64,000 nucleotides of DNA from the NCBI GenBank assembly GCA_013298625.1, contig JAAFIF010000021.1, forward strand, positions 46,533 to 110,532. Direction: 5' to 3'. The first letter of the stretch is position 1. Every line of letters starts with the position of its first letter. This stretch comes from Myxococcales bacterium. GTDB lineage: Bacteria > Myxococcota_A > Polyangia > Polyangiales > Ga0077539. Shown here one piece after another: positions 45,792 to 54,385 of the stretch. The notes beneath the pieces were generated by a model. It saw nothing but the letters and a program-made list of their open reading frames with translations, was not told where the DNA came from and did not search any database. A program made the position numbers and the translations under genes.

Positions 45792-46619
45792 ATGGGAAGG
45801 CTACTTCAGCGCGCCAAGAGCGCGCCCAACGCGCACGCGAGCCAAGCGCAGCAGAGCTTCGACGCGTTGATCACCACGCTCGAAGCCGTCGATTCGCGAG
45901 ACCGTGTTCAGCCCAACGTCGACCTGCAAGACGCTGCGCTCGCGACGTTGGCCCTGGCCGAGCGCATCGCCGCGCCTGCGTTCGCCGAGCGCATCGCGAA
46001 GCAAGTGCGCGCGGGCGAGGTCGCCGAAGACCTCGTCGAGCGTGCGCGGTCCTACGCGTGGGCGAGCATTCACATTCGTCGCAAGCTCGTGCTCGCGACG
46101 GAGACGCGCACCGAAGCGAAGGTCGCGCCGATGCTCGTCGCCGAGGCCGACGAGCTGCTGCGGCGGATGCGCAAACTGACGGAGTACCACTTCGACGACG
46201 ACCCCGAGTTCGGCCCCGTGCTCGCCGAGCTTCGACTGGGCAGCGGTCACCTCGATCGCGCCAACGACCTCGAAGAGTACGCGGACATCTACCGCGAGAA
46301 GCGCGCTGCGCTGCGCGCGGACACGCGGCACTTTCGCGCGACGGACGAAGCCGATGCGCGCAGGGTCGCGGCAGAGATCTACCAGGCGCTCGGCGTGGCT
46401 CCGCGCGACGGCGACCGCGACTGGACCGGGCTGCAAGGCGCCGCGTGGCCGTCGCTGCTGCGGCTGTTCAACGAGCTGCGGCGGGTGGGCGTGTACCTCT
46501 CGGGCGGCGACGAGAGCGGCTTCGCGACGCTGGTGACCGCCGCGCGCGCCGCGCGCAGGGTCGCCGCCGAGCGGGCCGAAGAAGAGCCGACGCCGGACGG
46601 AGAAGAGAAGCCCGCGTAG
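45792..46619 (+). CDS. Hypothetical helical cytoplasmic protein
   Basis: 275 residues, not recognised. No signal peptide or membrane segment. Highly charged and probably all-helical (AQQSFDALITTLEAVDSRDR, DLQDAALATLALAERIAAPA, RKLVLATETRTEAKVAPML). The C-terminal tail is Glu-rich (AEEEPTPDGEEKP). Codon use looks native, with G/C third positions. The ATG at 45792 is the first with a polar, folded-looking N-terminus (MGRLLQRAKSAPNAHASQ); upstream extension would be glycine-rich noise. Convergent with the next gene. Function unknown. Confidence 0.7.
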   Translation: MGRLLQRAKSAPNAHASQAQQSFDALITTLEAVDSRDRVQPNVDLQDAALATLALAERIAAPAFAERIAKQVRAGEVAEDLVERARSYAWASIHIRRKLVLATETRTEAKVAPMLVAEADELLRRMRKLTEYHFDDDPEFGPVLAELRLGSGHLDRANDLEEYADIYREKRAALRADTRHFRATDEADARRVAAEIYQALGVAPRDGDRDWTGLQGAAWPSLLRLFNELRRVGVYLSGGDESGFATLVTAARAARRVAAERAEEEPTPDGEEKPA

Positions 46620-46646
46620 CACGCGGCCCAAGGGCGAAGAGGGCGA

Positions 46647-47132
46647 CTACATCGAGCCCGGCGCTCTGATCTCGCTGATCTTGTCTTCGAAATCGAAGAG
46701 GATCCGATACCTCGTGGTCGCGCCTGCGTTGCGCGCGACGACCACAATCGACCGGCGGTCGCCGTCATCGTCAGGAAAGAAGCTGTCCGCGCTCAGCTCC
46801 GAGCCAGCGAAGGTCGGCGCAGTCGCTCGAATGCTCGCGAGCTGCAGCGCGCACGCCGTTGGCGCCGCGCCGCCTTGGACCTGATTGCAGCCGCTGGTTG
46901 GGTCAGAATGCCGCATATCGCGCGCGAGTTGCTGCGCTTTCTCGACGCGGTTGCTGACCACTGCGTGGCTGCTGAGCGCGAGACCCACCATGGACAGGCC
47001 GCAGACCAAAGCGAACGCTGCGACCACGATGAGGCACCCTTTGGCGAGCTTGCTCGCGCTCTTCGGCGGCGTGGGCGCGCCTTGCGGATGCTGATGCTGA
47101 AAGGGAGGTGCCCCGGGAGGCGAGTACGTCAC
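46647..47132 (-). CDS. Hypothetical single-pass membrane protein with DUF4190-like layout
   Basis: About 161 residues from GTG 47132, or 181 from ATG 47192. A Pro/Gln/His-rich cytoplasmic start (TYSPPGAPPFQHQHPQGAPT) leads to one transmembrane helix (KGCLIVVAAFALVCGLSMVG) and a small globular extracytoplasmic domain. That domain has a Cys pair (GCNQVQGGAAPTACALQ) and closing strands (RSIVVVARNAGATTRYRILF). The Pro-rich-N-terminus plus single-helix plan is common in Myxococcota. Not assigned further. Confidence 0.65.
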   Translation of the reverse strand: MTYSPPGAPPFQHQHPQGAPTPPKSASKLAKGCLIVVAAFALVCGLSMVGLALSSHAVVSNRVEKAQQLARDMRHSDPTSGCNQVQGGAAPTACALQLASIRATAPTFAGSELSADSFFPDDDGDRRSIVVVARNAGATTRYRILFDFEDKISEIRAPGSM

Positions 47133-47321
47133 GATGATCTCTGAGCTTTCTGCGCGACCACAGCCATGGATCACGCCGCCCGATCGCAGCATGGCGCGCC
47201 CTTCGAAGAACTTAACCTTCCTTCCATCTCGGCGACGTTGGGTGGCGTCGACGTCGCGTTCAGCGTGCAGAAATTCCCCTTCGGGTCGCGGGAGACGAAG
47301 AGCAGCCCGCGTAGCGCTCGC

Positions 47322-47987
47322 TCACGGCGCGTCGGCGCGAGAGGGCAGCGCCGCGCGGGGCGGGCTCGCAGGCAACAGCAGGTCCTCGAGAAAAAACGCG
47401 GCCAGGTCGTTGCGGCCCGAGAGCCCGGCTTTCTTGTAGACCGCGCCGGCCTGCTGTCGCGCGGTGGCTTCGGCGATCGCGCGCACCTCGGCGATCTCTT
47501 TGTGGCTGAGCCCCTTGAGCAACAGCAGGGCGACTTCTTTCTCCGCCGGAGAGAGCGCCCAACGGTCGAACTGTCGGTCCACAGCGATCGAGAGCCCGGC
47601 GAGCAGCTCGTGCGCTTCTGCGCGCCACCGCTCGGCCTCTCGCTCGGTCTCGTGCAAGCGCTGCGCGAGGGCCGCGAGCGCTGCGCGGCTCTCGCGGGCG
47701 CGGCGGACCATGGCGAGCAGGCGACGGGCGACGATCGCTCCGCCGAGCAGACCGACGACGATCACGACGAGCTCGAAGAGGACGTGCCGCAGCGTGGTGC
47801 CTTCGCGCAGGTCCGATGCGACGTCCACTGTGGCGAGCGCCGCGACCGCGACGAACGCCGCCAGCAAGCCGCTGAGCAGCCGTCGGTCATGTGTGGGATC
47901 AGCCTGCAAAACCAGAGGCGAAACCGCTGATCCTACGTCCGGCGGATGGCTCTCTTCGGCCGCTCGTCCCACGGTGCCGTCCGACAT
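47322..47987 (-). CDS. Membrane-anchored LuxR-type HTH regulator without receiver
   Basis: 221 residues. Two transmembrane helices (about 38-56 and 68-88) form a short hairpin. A charged coiled-coil linker follows (ESRAALAALAQRLHETEREA). The C-terminal LuxR/GerE helix-turn-helix reads LSPAEKEVALLLLKGLSHKE then IAEVRAIAEATARQQAGAVY. No receiver, PAS or GAF domain is present, so it is a one-component DNA-binding protein held at the membrane. The ATG at 47987 leaves 18 bases before the divergent DUF2231 gene (48006). The shared tiny promoter region suggests it regulates that gene and itself. Confidence 0.85.
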   Translation of the reverse strand: MSDGTVGRAAEESHPPDVGSAVSPLVLQADPTHDRRLLSGLLAAFVAVAALATVDVASDLREGTTLRHVLFELVVIVVGLLGGAIVARRLLAMVRRARESRAALAALAQRLHETEREAERWRAEAHELLAGLSIAVDRQFDRWALSPAEKEVALLLLKGLSHKEIAEVRAIAEATARQQAGAVYKKAGLSGRNDLAAFFLEDLLLPASPPRAALPSRADAP

Positions 47988-48005
47988 CGCGTCGGAGGAT
48001 ATGCC

Positions 48006-48533
48006 ATGGAGAGTCTGCTGTTTCACCCGAAGGTCGTTCACGTTCCGATCGCGTTGGCGGTGCTGATGCCGCTGATCGCGGGAGGGCTCTGGGTCGCGTG
48101 GTGGCGAGAGTGGTTGCCCGCGCGGGCGTTCGCCGTCGCCGCGGCGCTGCAAGCGGTGATGGTGGGCGCCGCCGCGCTGTCGCTGAGCACAGGCGAAGCG
48201 GACGAAGACCGCGTCGAGCGCGTCGTGGCCGAGTCGCTGATCAAAGCGCACGAGTCCGCCGCGCAGGTGTTCACCGCGGCCGCGCTGCTGGTGCTGATCG
48301 TGATGATCGTGGCGCTCGCCCTCTCGTCGCGACCCGCGGGGCTCTTCGTCGGGCTGCTCGCCACGCTCGCGACGCTGATCGTGCTCGGGCTCGGGTATCG
48401 CACTGGGCAAGCAGGCGGCGACCTCGTGTATCGACACGGCGCCGCGCAAGCGTACGTGGGCGCCGCAACCGCTGCGCCGGGCGCGCAACCTGCGGGCGCC
48501 GCGCGCGAGCAGCGACGGCACGACGACGACTGA
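48006..48533 (+). CDS. DUF2231-like four-helix membrane protein
   Basis: 175 residues with four transmembrane helices. The N-terminus FHPKVVHVPIALAVLMPLIA has the HPxxVHxPI signature of DUF2231, and a further His lies in IKAHESAAQVFTAAALLVLI. Conserved histidines at the helix ends suggest heme or metal binding, as proposed for the family. A C-terminal polar tail follows the last helix (GLLATLATLIVLGLGYRTGQ). ATG 48006 is chosen because the family motif begins 6 residues later. It is divergently paired with the membrane-anchored LuxR-type regulator. Confidence 0.8.
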   Translation: MESLLFHPKVVHVPIALAVLMPLIAGGLWVAWWREWLPARAFAVAAALQAVMVGAAALSLSTGEADEDRVERVVAESLIKAHESAAQVFTAAALLVLIVMIVALALSSRPAGLFVGLLATLATLIVLGLGYRTGQAGGDLVYRHGAAQAYVGAATAAPGAQPAGAAREQRRHDDD

Positions 48534-48615
48534 GCCGCCTGTCGGCCCGCCGACAGGCCAGCGAGATCCCTGGCGATCGCGCAGAGATCCTACGGTTGTA
48601 GGCTGTGGCCTGCGC

Positions 48616-49434
48616 TCACTCGACGCGCGCGACCGAGAGCGCCTCGGCCAGCACGAGCAGCGTCTGGTGGTCGAAGCCCTTCACGATGCGCAGCGCGGGG
48701 GGAGCGCTCTTCCATCGCTTCCACGAGGCGCCGTTGTTGGCCGAGAGGCTCGCGGTCCCGTCGTCGTCGACGAGCACGACCCTGTCGCCGTAGGCCCAGA
48801 TCGAGCGTCGGTCGCGCTTCGTCTCGGGCCCACGAAAGTCGAACGCGCGCTTGTCGTCGGTGCGTCGGCACAAGCCCTTCGCGCCGATGGCCCACACGCC
48901 TCCGTCCGACGTCGCGAAGAGCGCTGTGACCTCTGCGCTGCTGCCGAGCTCGCAGGGCGCCCACGTGCGGCCGCGATCGACGGAGCGAAGCACCGCGCCG
49001 CCCGCGCCTGCAACGAAGATCGAGTCGTCGTCGGCGACGCACAGCGCGCCGAGCGCCGGCGCCGAAGGGATCTCTCGCGCCACGAATCCGTCGGGCTCTT
49101 CGCAGAGCAGCGCGTTGCCCTCGCCGAGCGCGACGAACCCGCGCGCATCCGACGCCGCCGCGAGAATCCGCCCGAGAAAGCTCGTACGAATCGCGACGAA
49201 CGCGCGCCGATCGTCGGACACGGCGGACGCTTCGACCGAGCCGCCGACGAAGAGCCTCGCGCGCGCGTCGATCGCGCAGCACGAGAGCGCCGCGGGAGCG
49301 GGCGCGGGCAGGCGCGTCCAGCGCTGCGCGCGGTCGTCGGAGAAGAGCACCGCTCCGTGCGACCCGACAGCGAGCGCGTGGCCGTGCAGGGTGGTCGCGA
49401 GGGCGAGGAGGTCAGCGGGATCGGCGTCGAACAC
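48616..49434 (-). CDS. BNR/Ycf48-like beta-propeller protein
   Basis: About 272 residues starting at GTG 49434, 13 bases after the upstream stop. It has repeated strand units with Asp-box-like turns (VLFSDDRAQRWTRLPA, VLRSVDRGRTWAPCE, SANNGASWKRW) and between them short loops (AVGSHGAVLFSDD, VGGSVEASAVSDDRRAFVAI, VAGAGGAVLRSVD, AIGAKGLCRRTD). The pattern S-x-D-x-G-x-T-W is that of BNR/sialidase and Ycf48-type propellers; catalytic residues are not evident. No signal peptide is visible with this start. Closely spaced behind the MYXO-CTERM protein gene, so probably one transcript. Confidence 0.75.
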   Translation of the reverse strand: MFDADPADLLALATTLHGHALAVGSHGAVLFSDDRAQRWTRLPAPAPAALSCCAIDARARLFVGGSVEASAVSDDRRAFVAIRTSFLGRILAAASDARGFVALGEGNALLCEEPDGFVAREIPSAPALGALCVADDDSIFVAGAGGAVLRSVDRGRTWAPCELGSSAEVTALFATSDGGVWAIGAKGLCRRTDDKRAFDFRGPETKRDRRSIWAYGDRVVLVDDDGTASLSANNGASWKRWKSAPPALRIVKGFDHQTLLVLAEALSVARVE

Positions 49435-49447
49435 GGTGCGCGAGAGG

Positions 49448-50470
49448 CTACCGCTTTGCGGTCCGTCGAGCAGCGCGCGCGCGGCGGGCCGTGATGGCGC
49501 CGACGAGCGCGAGCAGGATCGAGAGGGTCGCTTGGGGCGCAGGGCGCTCTGCGTGGCGCGCGACGACGCAGCCGCAGCCCCCCGAGCGCGTGCAGGTCTG
49601 CTGGGCGATGGCGGGTTCGGTGGCGCTGAGCGAGGCGACGCACTGGTTGCTGGTGAGCGCGTCGATGACGTTGCCGGCTCGCGCTCGGGCCACGCGGCCG
49701 CTGATCTCGACGCAGCTCGCGTAGCCGTCGGCTGCGACAGGAATCGCGACGTACTGCATCGGTCCGCCGTCCTGCCCGAACGTGGGCGGATCTTGTCCAC
49801 CGCCCGGGCCGACGGCGATCAGCACGCGCGGCCCTGGCTCGCCGCGCAGCGCTCGGATCGCCAGCTCGTCGCCGACGGCGTGGCCTGTGGTGCTCCCGTA
49901 GATGCGATCGACGCGCGCGACGTTGGCGCCGACGACGGTGCAGTCGAGCACGGCGTGGGTGGCGCCCTCGTTGACCAGGTACGGCAGGCGCGACAGCGAG
50001 AACGGGCTGCAGAAACACTGGACGCCGCTCGTGCAAGAGCTGTAGCTCGGCTGGATGCGCTCGGCTTCAGCGAGCGAGAGGCCCGTGGCGTCGAGCCACG
50101 CGGCGAGGGCGGGCTCGTCCGAGAGCTGATGGACTGTGGCGAGGTTGCGCTCGGCGTGAATCTTGTCGACCAGCGCCTGCTCACCGGTGAGCGCGAGGAG
50201 GTGGCCGACGGCGCAGCGCGTCCCGCGCTCGTCGACGAAGACCGGCGTATTGCACGGCCGATGAACGTTCTGTGGAAACCGTCCGTCCTCGCGGTATTCG
50301 CGCAGCGAATCGAGGAGCAGCGCGCGCACGAGGGCGCGCAGCGGATCGAGCGGCGGGGCGCTCTCTCGAGCGAGCGCTTCGGCGCGGGCGATGTGCGCAG
50401 CGACGCGGCTGCGCTCGCGAGCGCGCTTCGAAAACGCGGCGCGTGTGCGTGACTCGAGCATTCCCACCAT
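49448..50470 (-). CDS. Protein with MYXO-CTERM-type C-terminal sorting tail
   Basis: 340 residues. The N-terminal half is helical and charged (FSKRARERSRVAAHIARAEA, then LLLDSLREYREDGRFPQN) with CAVGHLLALTGE near 115-130. A middle portion has several cysteines (SCTSGVQCFCSPFS). A last domain precedes the C-terminal signal: GGCGCVVARH, a hydrophobic helix (ATLSILLALVGAITARRA) and a basic end (RARAARRTAKR). This is the MYXO-CTERM layout, in which the Cys motif is processed for surface attachment. No classical signal peptide is visible at the chosen ATG (50470), which is odd for a sorted protein. It diverges from the RCC1 lipoprotein. Confidence 0.78.
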   Translation of the reverse strand: MVGMLESRTRAAFSKRARERSRVAAHIARAEALARESAPPLDPLRALVRALLLDSLREYREDGRFPQNVHRPCNTPVFVDERGTRCAVGHLLALTGEQALVDKIHAERNLATVHQLSDEPALAAWLDATGLSLAEAERIQPSYSSCTSGVQCFCSPFSLSRLPYLVNEGATHAVLDCTVVGANVARVDRIYGSTTGHAVGDELAIRALRGEPGPRVLIAVGPGGGQDPPTFGQDGGPMQYVAIPVAADGYASCVEISGRVARARAGNVIDALTSNQCVASLSATEPAIAQQTCTRSGGCGCVVARHAERPAPQATLSILLALVGAITARRARAARRTAKR

Positions 50471-50612
50471 GAAATGAACGATAGCGGATTCGCGCGGCGC
50501 GGTCACTGACGGCGCAGGATGAAGCTCGCGCTCAGCGCGAATCCACAGCCGGTCGGCATGGTGAGCTCGCTCATCGATTGCGCAGGGTGTCGATTCGTGC
50601 AAATTCATCGAC

Positions 50613-52667
50613 ATGAGTTTCTCGGGGGATCGATGGTCGCGTTTGCTCGCTCTCGCGCTGGCTGCGTCGCTCGCGCAGTGCGGCGCTCGCGCGACGCCGT
50701 CGGACACAGACCGCGCGGTGCGCCTGCTCGCTGCGAGCGCCGGTCAGGTCTGCGTCGTCGACACGCGCGACGACGTGTGGTGCTGGGGATTCGTTGGCGG
50801 AACCGCCGAGCTCGCCGCGCGCCCTCCCACCCTGCTGGACACCGTGCCGGGCGTCGACGAGCTCGTTCCGGGGCAGGCCTCGGTGTGCGTGCGCACCACG
50901 GACGGTCGCGTGCTTTGCTCTGGATCGAGCGCATACGGGCAGCTCGGCGCGGCCGGCGACGACAGGGACTCTTTTGCGGCGGTGCCTGGGGTCGACGACG
51001 CGGTGCAGCTGGTCTTCTCGCGCGGCCGCTACTGCGCGCTGCGCCGCGACGGCGGGCTCTTGTGCTGGGGAGCAGTGTTGCACGTCAGCGACGACCGCGC
51101 GTCGTGGCGGACGCGCGTGCACCCGGTGACGCAAGTCGACACGGGTGGGCCTCTGCGACGGCTGCTCTCTGTGAACGGGCTCTGCGTCGAGCGTCGATCG
51201 GGCGAGCTCGCGTGCGAGTCGTCCGACGCCATTCCTGAGCGCGCGTTGGTCGCGCGGCTGCAGCCGATCGAGGGGGACAACATCGAGCCGATCGTCGGCG
51301 CCAACGGAGAGCGCTGCGAGCGTCGCGCGAGCGCGCTGCGCTGCGGCACGACGGTGATCGAAGGGCTCCCGTCGGGCCTCCGACCGCTGTTCGTCACGAC
51401 AAACGCCGCGGGCATGTGCGGCGCGCTCGACGGCGCGATGCTCTGCAAAAATCCAGGGCAAGACGCGCGTGTTCCGCCGCTGCGGCCGTCGGCGTTCGAC
51501 GGGTGGAGCGTCGCGGATCTCCCGACGTTTACCTCGATCGCGACGAGCCCCGACTTCGGGTGTGCGGTGGCCTCGGACCGTCGGGCCTTCTGCTGGGGCA
51601 GCGATGGGATCGGCGCGTTGGGGCAGGGCTTGCCGCGCAACACGATCGTGCCGCGACGCGTGGACTTCGGCGCGGCGCCCGCGCGACGCTTGCTCTCGTG
51701 GTCTACCGTCGTGGGGTTCGATCGCGAGGTCGTACGCTTTCGTGGAGCGCCGTCGAACGTCGCGGACGAGCTGCGCGTCCCGTCGTGGGACCCGTTCGCC
51801 GCCGCCCATTTGCAGCGCGAAGTGCTCTTCGCAGGAGAGGTGTTCACCGACGTGGTGTCGATCTTCACGATCGACTGCGCGTTCGGCGCGCGCACGCGCT
51901 GCCGCGACTCGCAGGGGGCGATCTCTGAGCCCTTCGGCGACGACGGCGCCACGACGCGCTCGCTCTCGATCGATCACGCCGGGCTCGCGCGCATCCGACG
52001 CGATGGGAGAGTCGAGCTCGTCTCGGGGCTCCAGCAGCTTGGCGTCGTCGCGCCCGAAGAGCTGCCCTTCACCGACGTTGTCTCGGTCTCGGTGGACTTG
52101 GATCGCGTTTGCGCCGTCGACCGCGCGGGCGTGCTGCGCTGCGTGGGCAGCGCGTTTCCTGGGACGATGGCGCGGCCGCCGACGGCGCCTCCCGCGGTGA
52201 TCGCGACGGACGTGCGCTCGGTGCAGCGCATCTCCGAAGGCACTTGCTACATCGACACGCGCGGGCGGCCGTTTTGTTGGGGCCCGCGCGCGAGCTGGCT
52301 CTTCGATCCCGACCTGTACGGGCCCGTCCCCGAGCCGCGGCAGATCGAGATCGACCAACCCGTTCGCGCGCTGTCCGTTGGGGCGGGGATGATCCTCGCG
52401 CTGACCGACGATGGTCGTGTGTTCTGCCGCGGCAGCAACGCTGGCGGTGAGTGCGGTCGACCGTCGTCTGCGCGACGCGTCGGATGGTCTCGGGTCGAGG
52501 GCATCGACGACGTGGTCGCGGTGCAAGGGCTCGGCGCGCAGAGCTGCGCGCTTCGTCGCGACGGCAGCGTGTGGTGCTGGGGGCTGACCTCGGGCGGGCA
52601 GTGGTCTTTCGGCCACCAACCGCGATCGGATCGCGCGGTCTACGTCGAGCTTCGCGCGCGGCCTTGA
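50613..52667 (+). CDS. RCC1-repeat lipoprotein
   Basis: 684 residues with lipobox SLAQC (Cys23), then a double propeller-like array of RCC1-type blades. Those with a recognisable core include WCWGFVGG, LCSGSSAYGQLG, LCWGAVL, FCWGSDGIGALGQG, FCWGPRASW, FCRGSNAGGECG and WCWGLTSGGQW. The spacing suggests about 12 to 14 blades, two seven-bladed propellers, several degenerate. Cysteines recur at blade starts and may pair. Unlike the RCC1 lipoprotein at 4629-6344 it lacks the N-terminal Cys-rich domain and starts its blades almost at once. A surface interaction platform is likely; partner unknown. Confidence 0.87.
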   Translation: MSFSGDRWSRLLALALAASLAQCGARATPSDTDRAVRLLAASAGQVCVVDTRDDVWCWGFVGGTAELAARPPTLLDTVPGVDELVPGQASVCVRTTDGRVLCSGSSAYGQLGAAGDDRDSFAAVPGVDDAVQLVFSRGRYCALRRDGGLLCWGAVLHVSDDRASWRTRVHPVTQVDTGGPLRRLLSVNGLCVERRSGELACESSDAIPERALVARLQPIEGDNIEPIVGANGERCERRASALRCGTTVIEGLPSGLRPLFVTTNAAGMCGALDGAMLCKNPGQDARVPPLRPSAFDGWSVADLPTFTSIATSPDFGCAVASDRRAFCWGSDGIGALGQGLPRNTIVPRRVDFGAAPARRLLSWSTVVGFDREVVRFRGAPSNVADELRVPSWDPFAAAHLQREVLFAGEVFTDVVSIFTIDCAFGARTRCRDSQGAISEPFGDDGATTRSLSIDHAGLARIRRDGRVELVSGLQQLGVVAPEELPFTDVVSVSVDLDRVCAVDRAGVLRCVGSAFPGTMARPPTAPPAVIATDVRSVQRISEGTCYIDTRGRPFCWGPRASWLFDPDLYGPVPEPRQIEIDQPVRALSVGAGMILALTDDGRVFCRGSNAGGECGRPSSARRVGWSRVEGIDDVVAVQGLGAQSCALRRDGSVWCWGLTSGGQWSFGHQPRSDRAVYVELRARP

Positions 52668-52765
52668 GCTTCGCTCGACCGTACTCGCGCGAAACGACCG
52701 CAGGAAAATGTACCAGAACCCTCGCTAACGCGTCGCGTTGACGGTATGCAGCCAACACAGAGCTC

Positions 52766-54358
52766 ATGTGGAAGAAGGGCTGGCGTTCGGAGGCTTTCTC
52801 GCGACTCGATGAGGCGTGGGACCTTGTCATCATCGGCGGCGGGATCACCGGCGCGGGCATCTTGCTCGAAGCCGCGCGGCTCGGGCTGAAGGCTGTCTTG
52901 TTCGAAGCGAGGGACTTCGCCTCGGGCACCTCGTCGCGATCGACCAAGCTCGTGCACGGCGGCCTGCGCTACCTGCGGCAAGGGCAGATCGGAGTCACCC
53001 GCGAGTCCGTCGTCGAGCGCGAGCGCTTGATGAAAGAGGCCAAGGGCCTGGTGCTGCCGCTGGGGTTCTGTCTGACCAGCTTTCCCAACGACAAGATGCC
53101 GGGGTGGATGTTCGGCGCGGGGCTCGCGATCTACGACTTGATCGCGATGAAGTGGCAGCACACCAAGCTGTCGCGGGCCAAGCTGATCGAGCGCATCCCT
53201 GCGCTCGGCAAGACCCCCGTCAAGACGGCGTACCACTACTTCGACGCGCAGACGGACGACGCGCGGCTCGTGCTCCGAGTGCTCGTCGAAGCGCAGAAGC
53301 TCGGCGGCGTCGCGGTCAACTACGCGCCCGTGAAGAAACTCTTGAAGGACAACGCGGGCAAGGTCGTCGGCGTCGCCGTCGAAGACCAGGCAGGCGAGGG
53401 GCGCAGCTTCGAAGTGCGCGCCAAATCCGTGGTTAACGCCACGGGCGCGTGGGCGGACGTGCTGCGCAAGGACGTCGGAGGACAGCAGCGACTGCGGCAG
53501 ATCCGCGGCAGTCACCTGACGTTCTCTGCCGAGCGCCTGCCGCTCGCAGAGGCGATCAGCTTGATGCACCCGAGGGACGGGCGCGCGGTGTTCGCGGTTC
53601 CGTGGGAGGGCGTCTCGATCCTCGGGACGACGGACGTCGATCACAAGCACCACCTCGATGAAGAGCCGTGGATCGCGCAGCGCGAGGCCGAGTACTTGAT
53701 GGAGGCCGCGACGGCGCTGTTTCCTTCGCTCGAGCTGACCGAGAAAGACATCATCTCCACGTGGAGCGGCGTGCGCCCGGTGATCAACACCGGCGCCAAG
53801 GACCCCAGCAAAGAGTCCCGCGAACACGCCTTGTGGAACGAGAACGGCCTCTTCACCGTCACCGGCGGCAAGCTCACGACCTTTCGCATCATGGCCCGCG
53901 ACGTCCTCCGCGCGCTCGAAGGCGTCCTGGGCGTCGACGCCGACAAGAAGCGCGAGCACATCCTCGACGACGTCAGCGAAGCGACGCGCGACTCGCTCGT
54001 GAAGGCCAACTACGACGAGGTCCTCGCCGATCGCATGCTCGGTCGCTACGGCGACGACACGAGCTCGATCGTCGCCTTCGGTGACGAGGGCCGCGAGCGC
54101 ATCGGCGGCAGCGTCGTCACGTGGGGAGAGCTTCGTTGGGCCGCGCGCAGCGAAGCGGTCGCGCACCTCGATGACCTGCTCTTGCGTCGCGCGCGCATCG
54201 GGATGTACCTGCCCGACGGCGCCTCGCGGCACATGGACCGCGTGCGCGCGATCGTTCAAGAGGAGCTCGGCTGGGACAACGTCCGCTGGGAGCGCGAGCT
54301 CAAGGTCTACCGCGCTACGTGGGAGCGCTGCTACGGCACGGTCTTCGCGAGCGAGTGA
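52766..54358 (+). CDS. glpD: Aerobic glycerol-3-phosphate dehydrogenase
   Basis: 530 residues. The N-terminal FAD-binding Rossmann motif is clear (DLVIIGGGITGAGILLEAAR, then ASGTSSRSTKLVHGGLRYL), with the second FAD/substrate motif FAVPWEGVSILGTTDVDH and the C-terminal TGGKLTTFRIMA loop. The enzyme oxidises sn-glycerol 3-phosphate to dihydroxyacetone phosphate at the membrane and feeds electrons to quinones. It is somewhat longer than E. coli GlpD (501), mainly in a helical C-terminal part typical of DAO_C. No glpF or glpK is adjacent. It is convergent with the following lipoprotein. Confidence 0.94.
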   Translation: MWKKGWRSEAFSRLDEAWDLVIIGGGITGAGILLEAARLGLKAVLFEARDFASGTSSRSTKLVHGGLRYLRQGQIGVTRESVVERERLMKEAKGLVLPLGFCLTSFPNDKMPGWMFGAGLAIYDLIAMKWQHTKLSRAKLIERIPALGKTPVKTAYHYFDAQTDDARLVLRVLVEAQKLGGVAVNYAPVKKLLKDNAGKVVGVAVEDQAGEGRSFEVRAKSVVNATGAWADVLRKDVGGQQRLRQIRGSHLTFSAERLPLAEAISLMHPRDGRAVFAVPWEGVSILGTTDVDHKHHLDEEPWIAQREAEYLMEAATALFPSLELTEKDIISTWSGVRPVINTGAKDPSKESREHALWNENGLFTVTGGKLTTFRIMARDVLRALEGVLGVDADKKREHILDDVSEATRDSLVKANYDEVLADRMLGRYGDDTSSIVAFGDEGRERIGGSVVTWGELRWAARSEAVAHLDDLLLRRARIGMYLPDGASRHMDRVRAIVQEELGWDNVRWERELKVYRATWERCYGTVFASE

Positions 54359-54385
54359 CGGGGGCAGGGAGGGCAGCGCGCCCGC

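Noticed and set aside
45311..46669. Arg-rich frame overlapping the hypothetical helical protein
   Set aside because: Overlaps two better-supported frames and has the composition of an out-of-frame translation.
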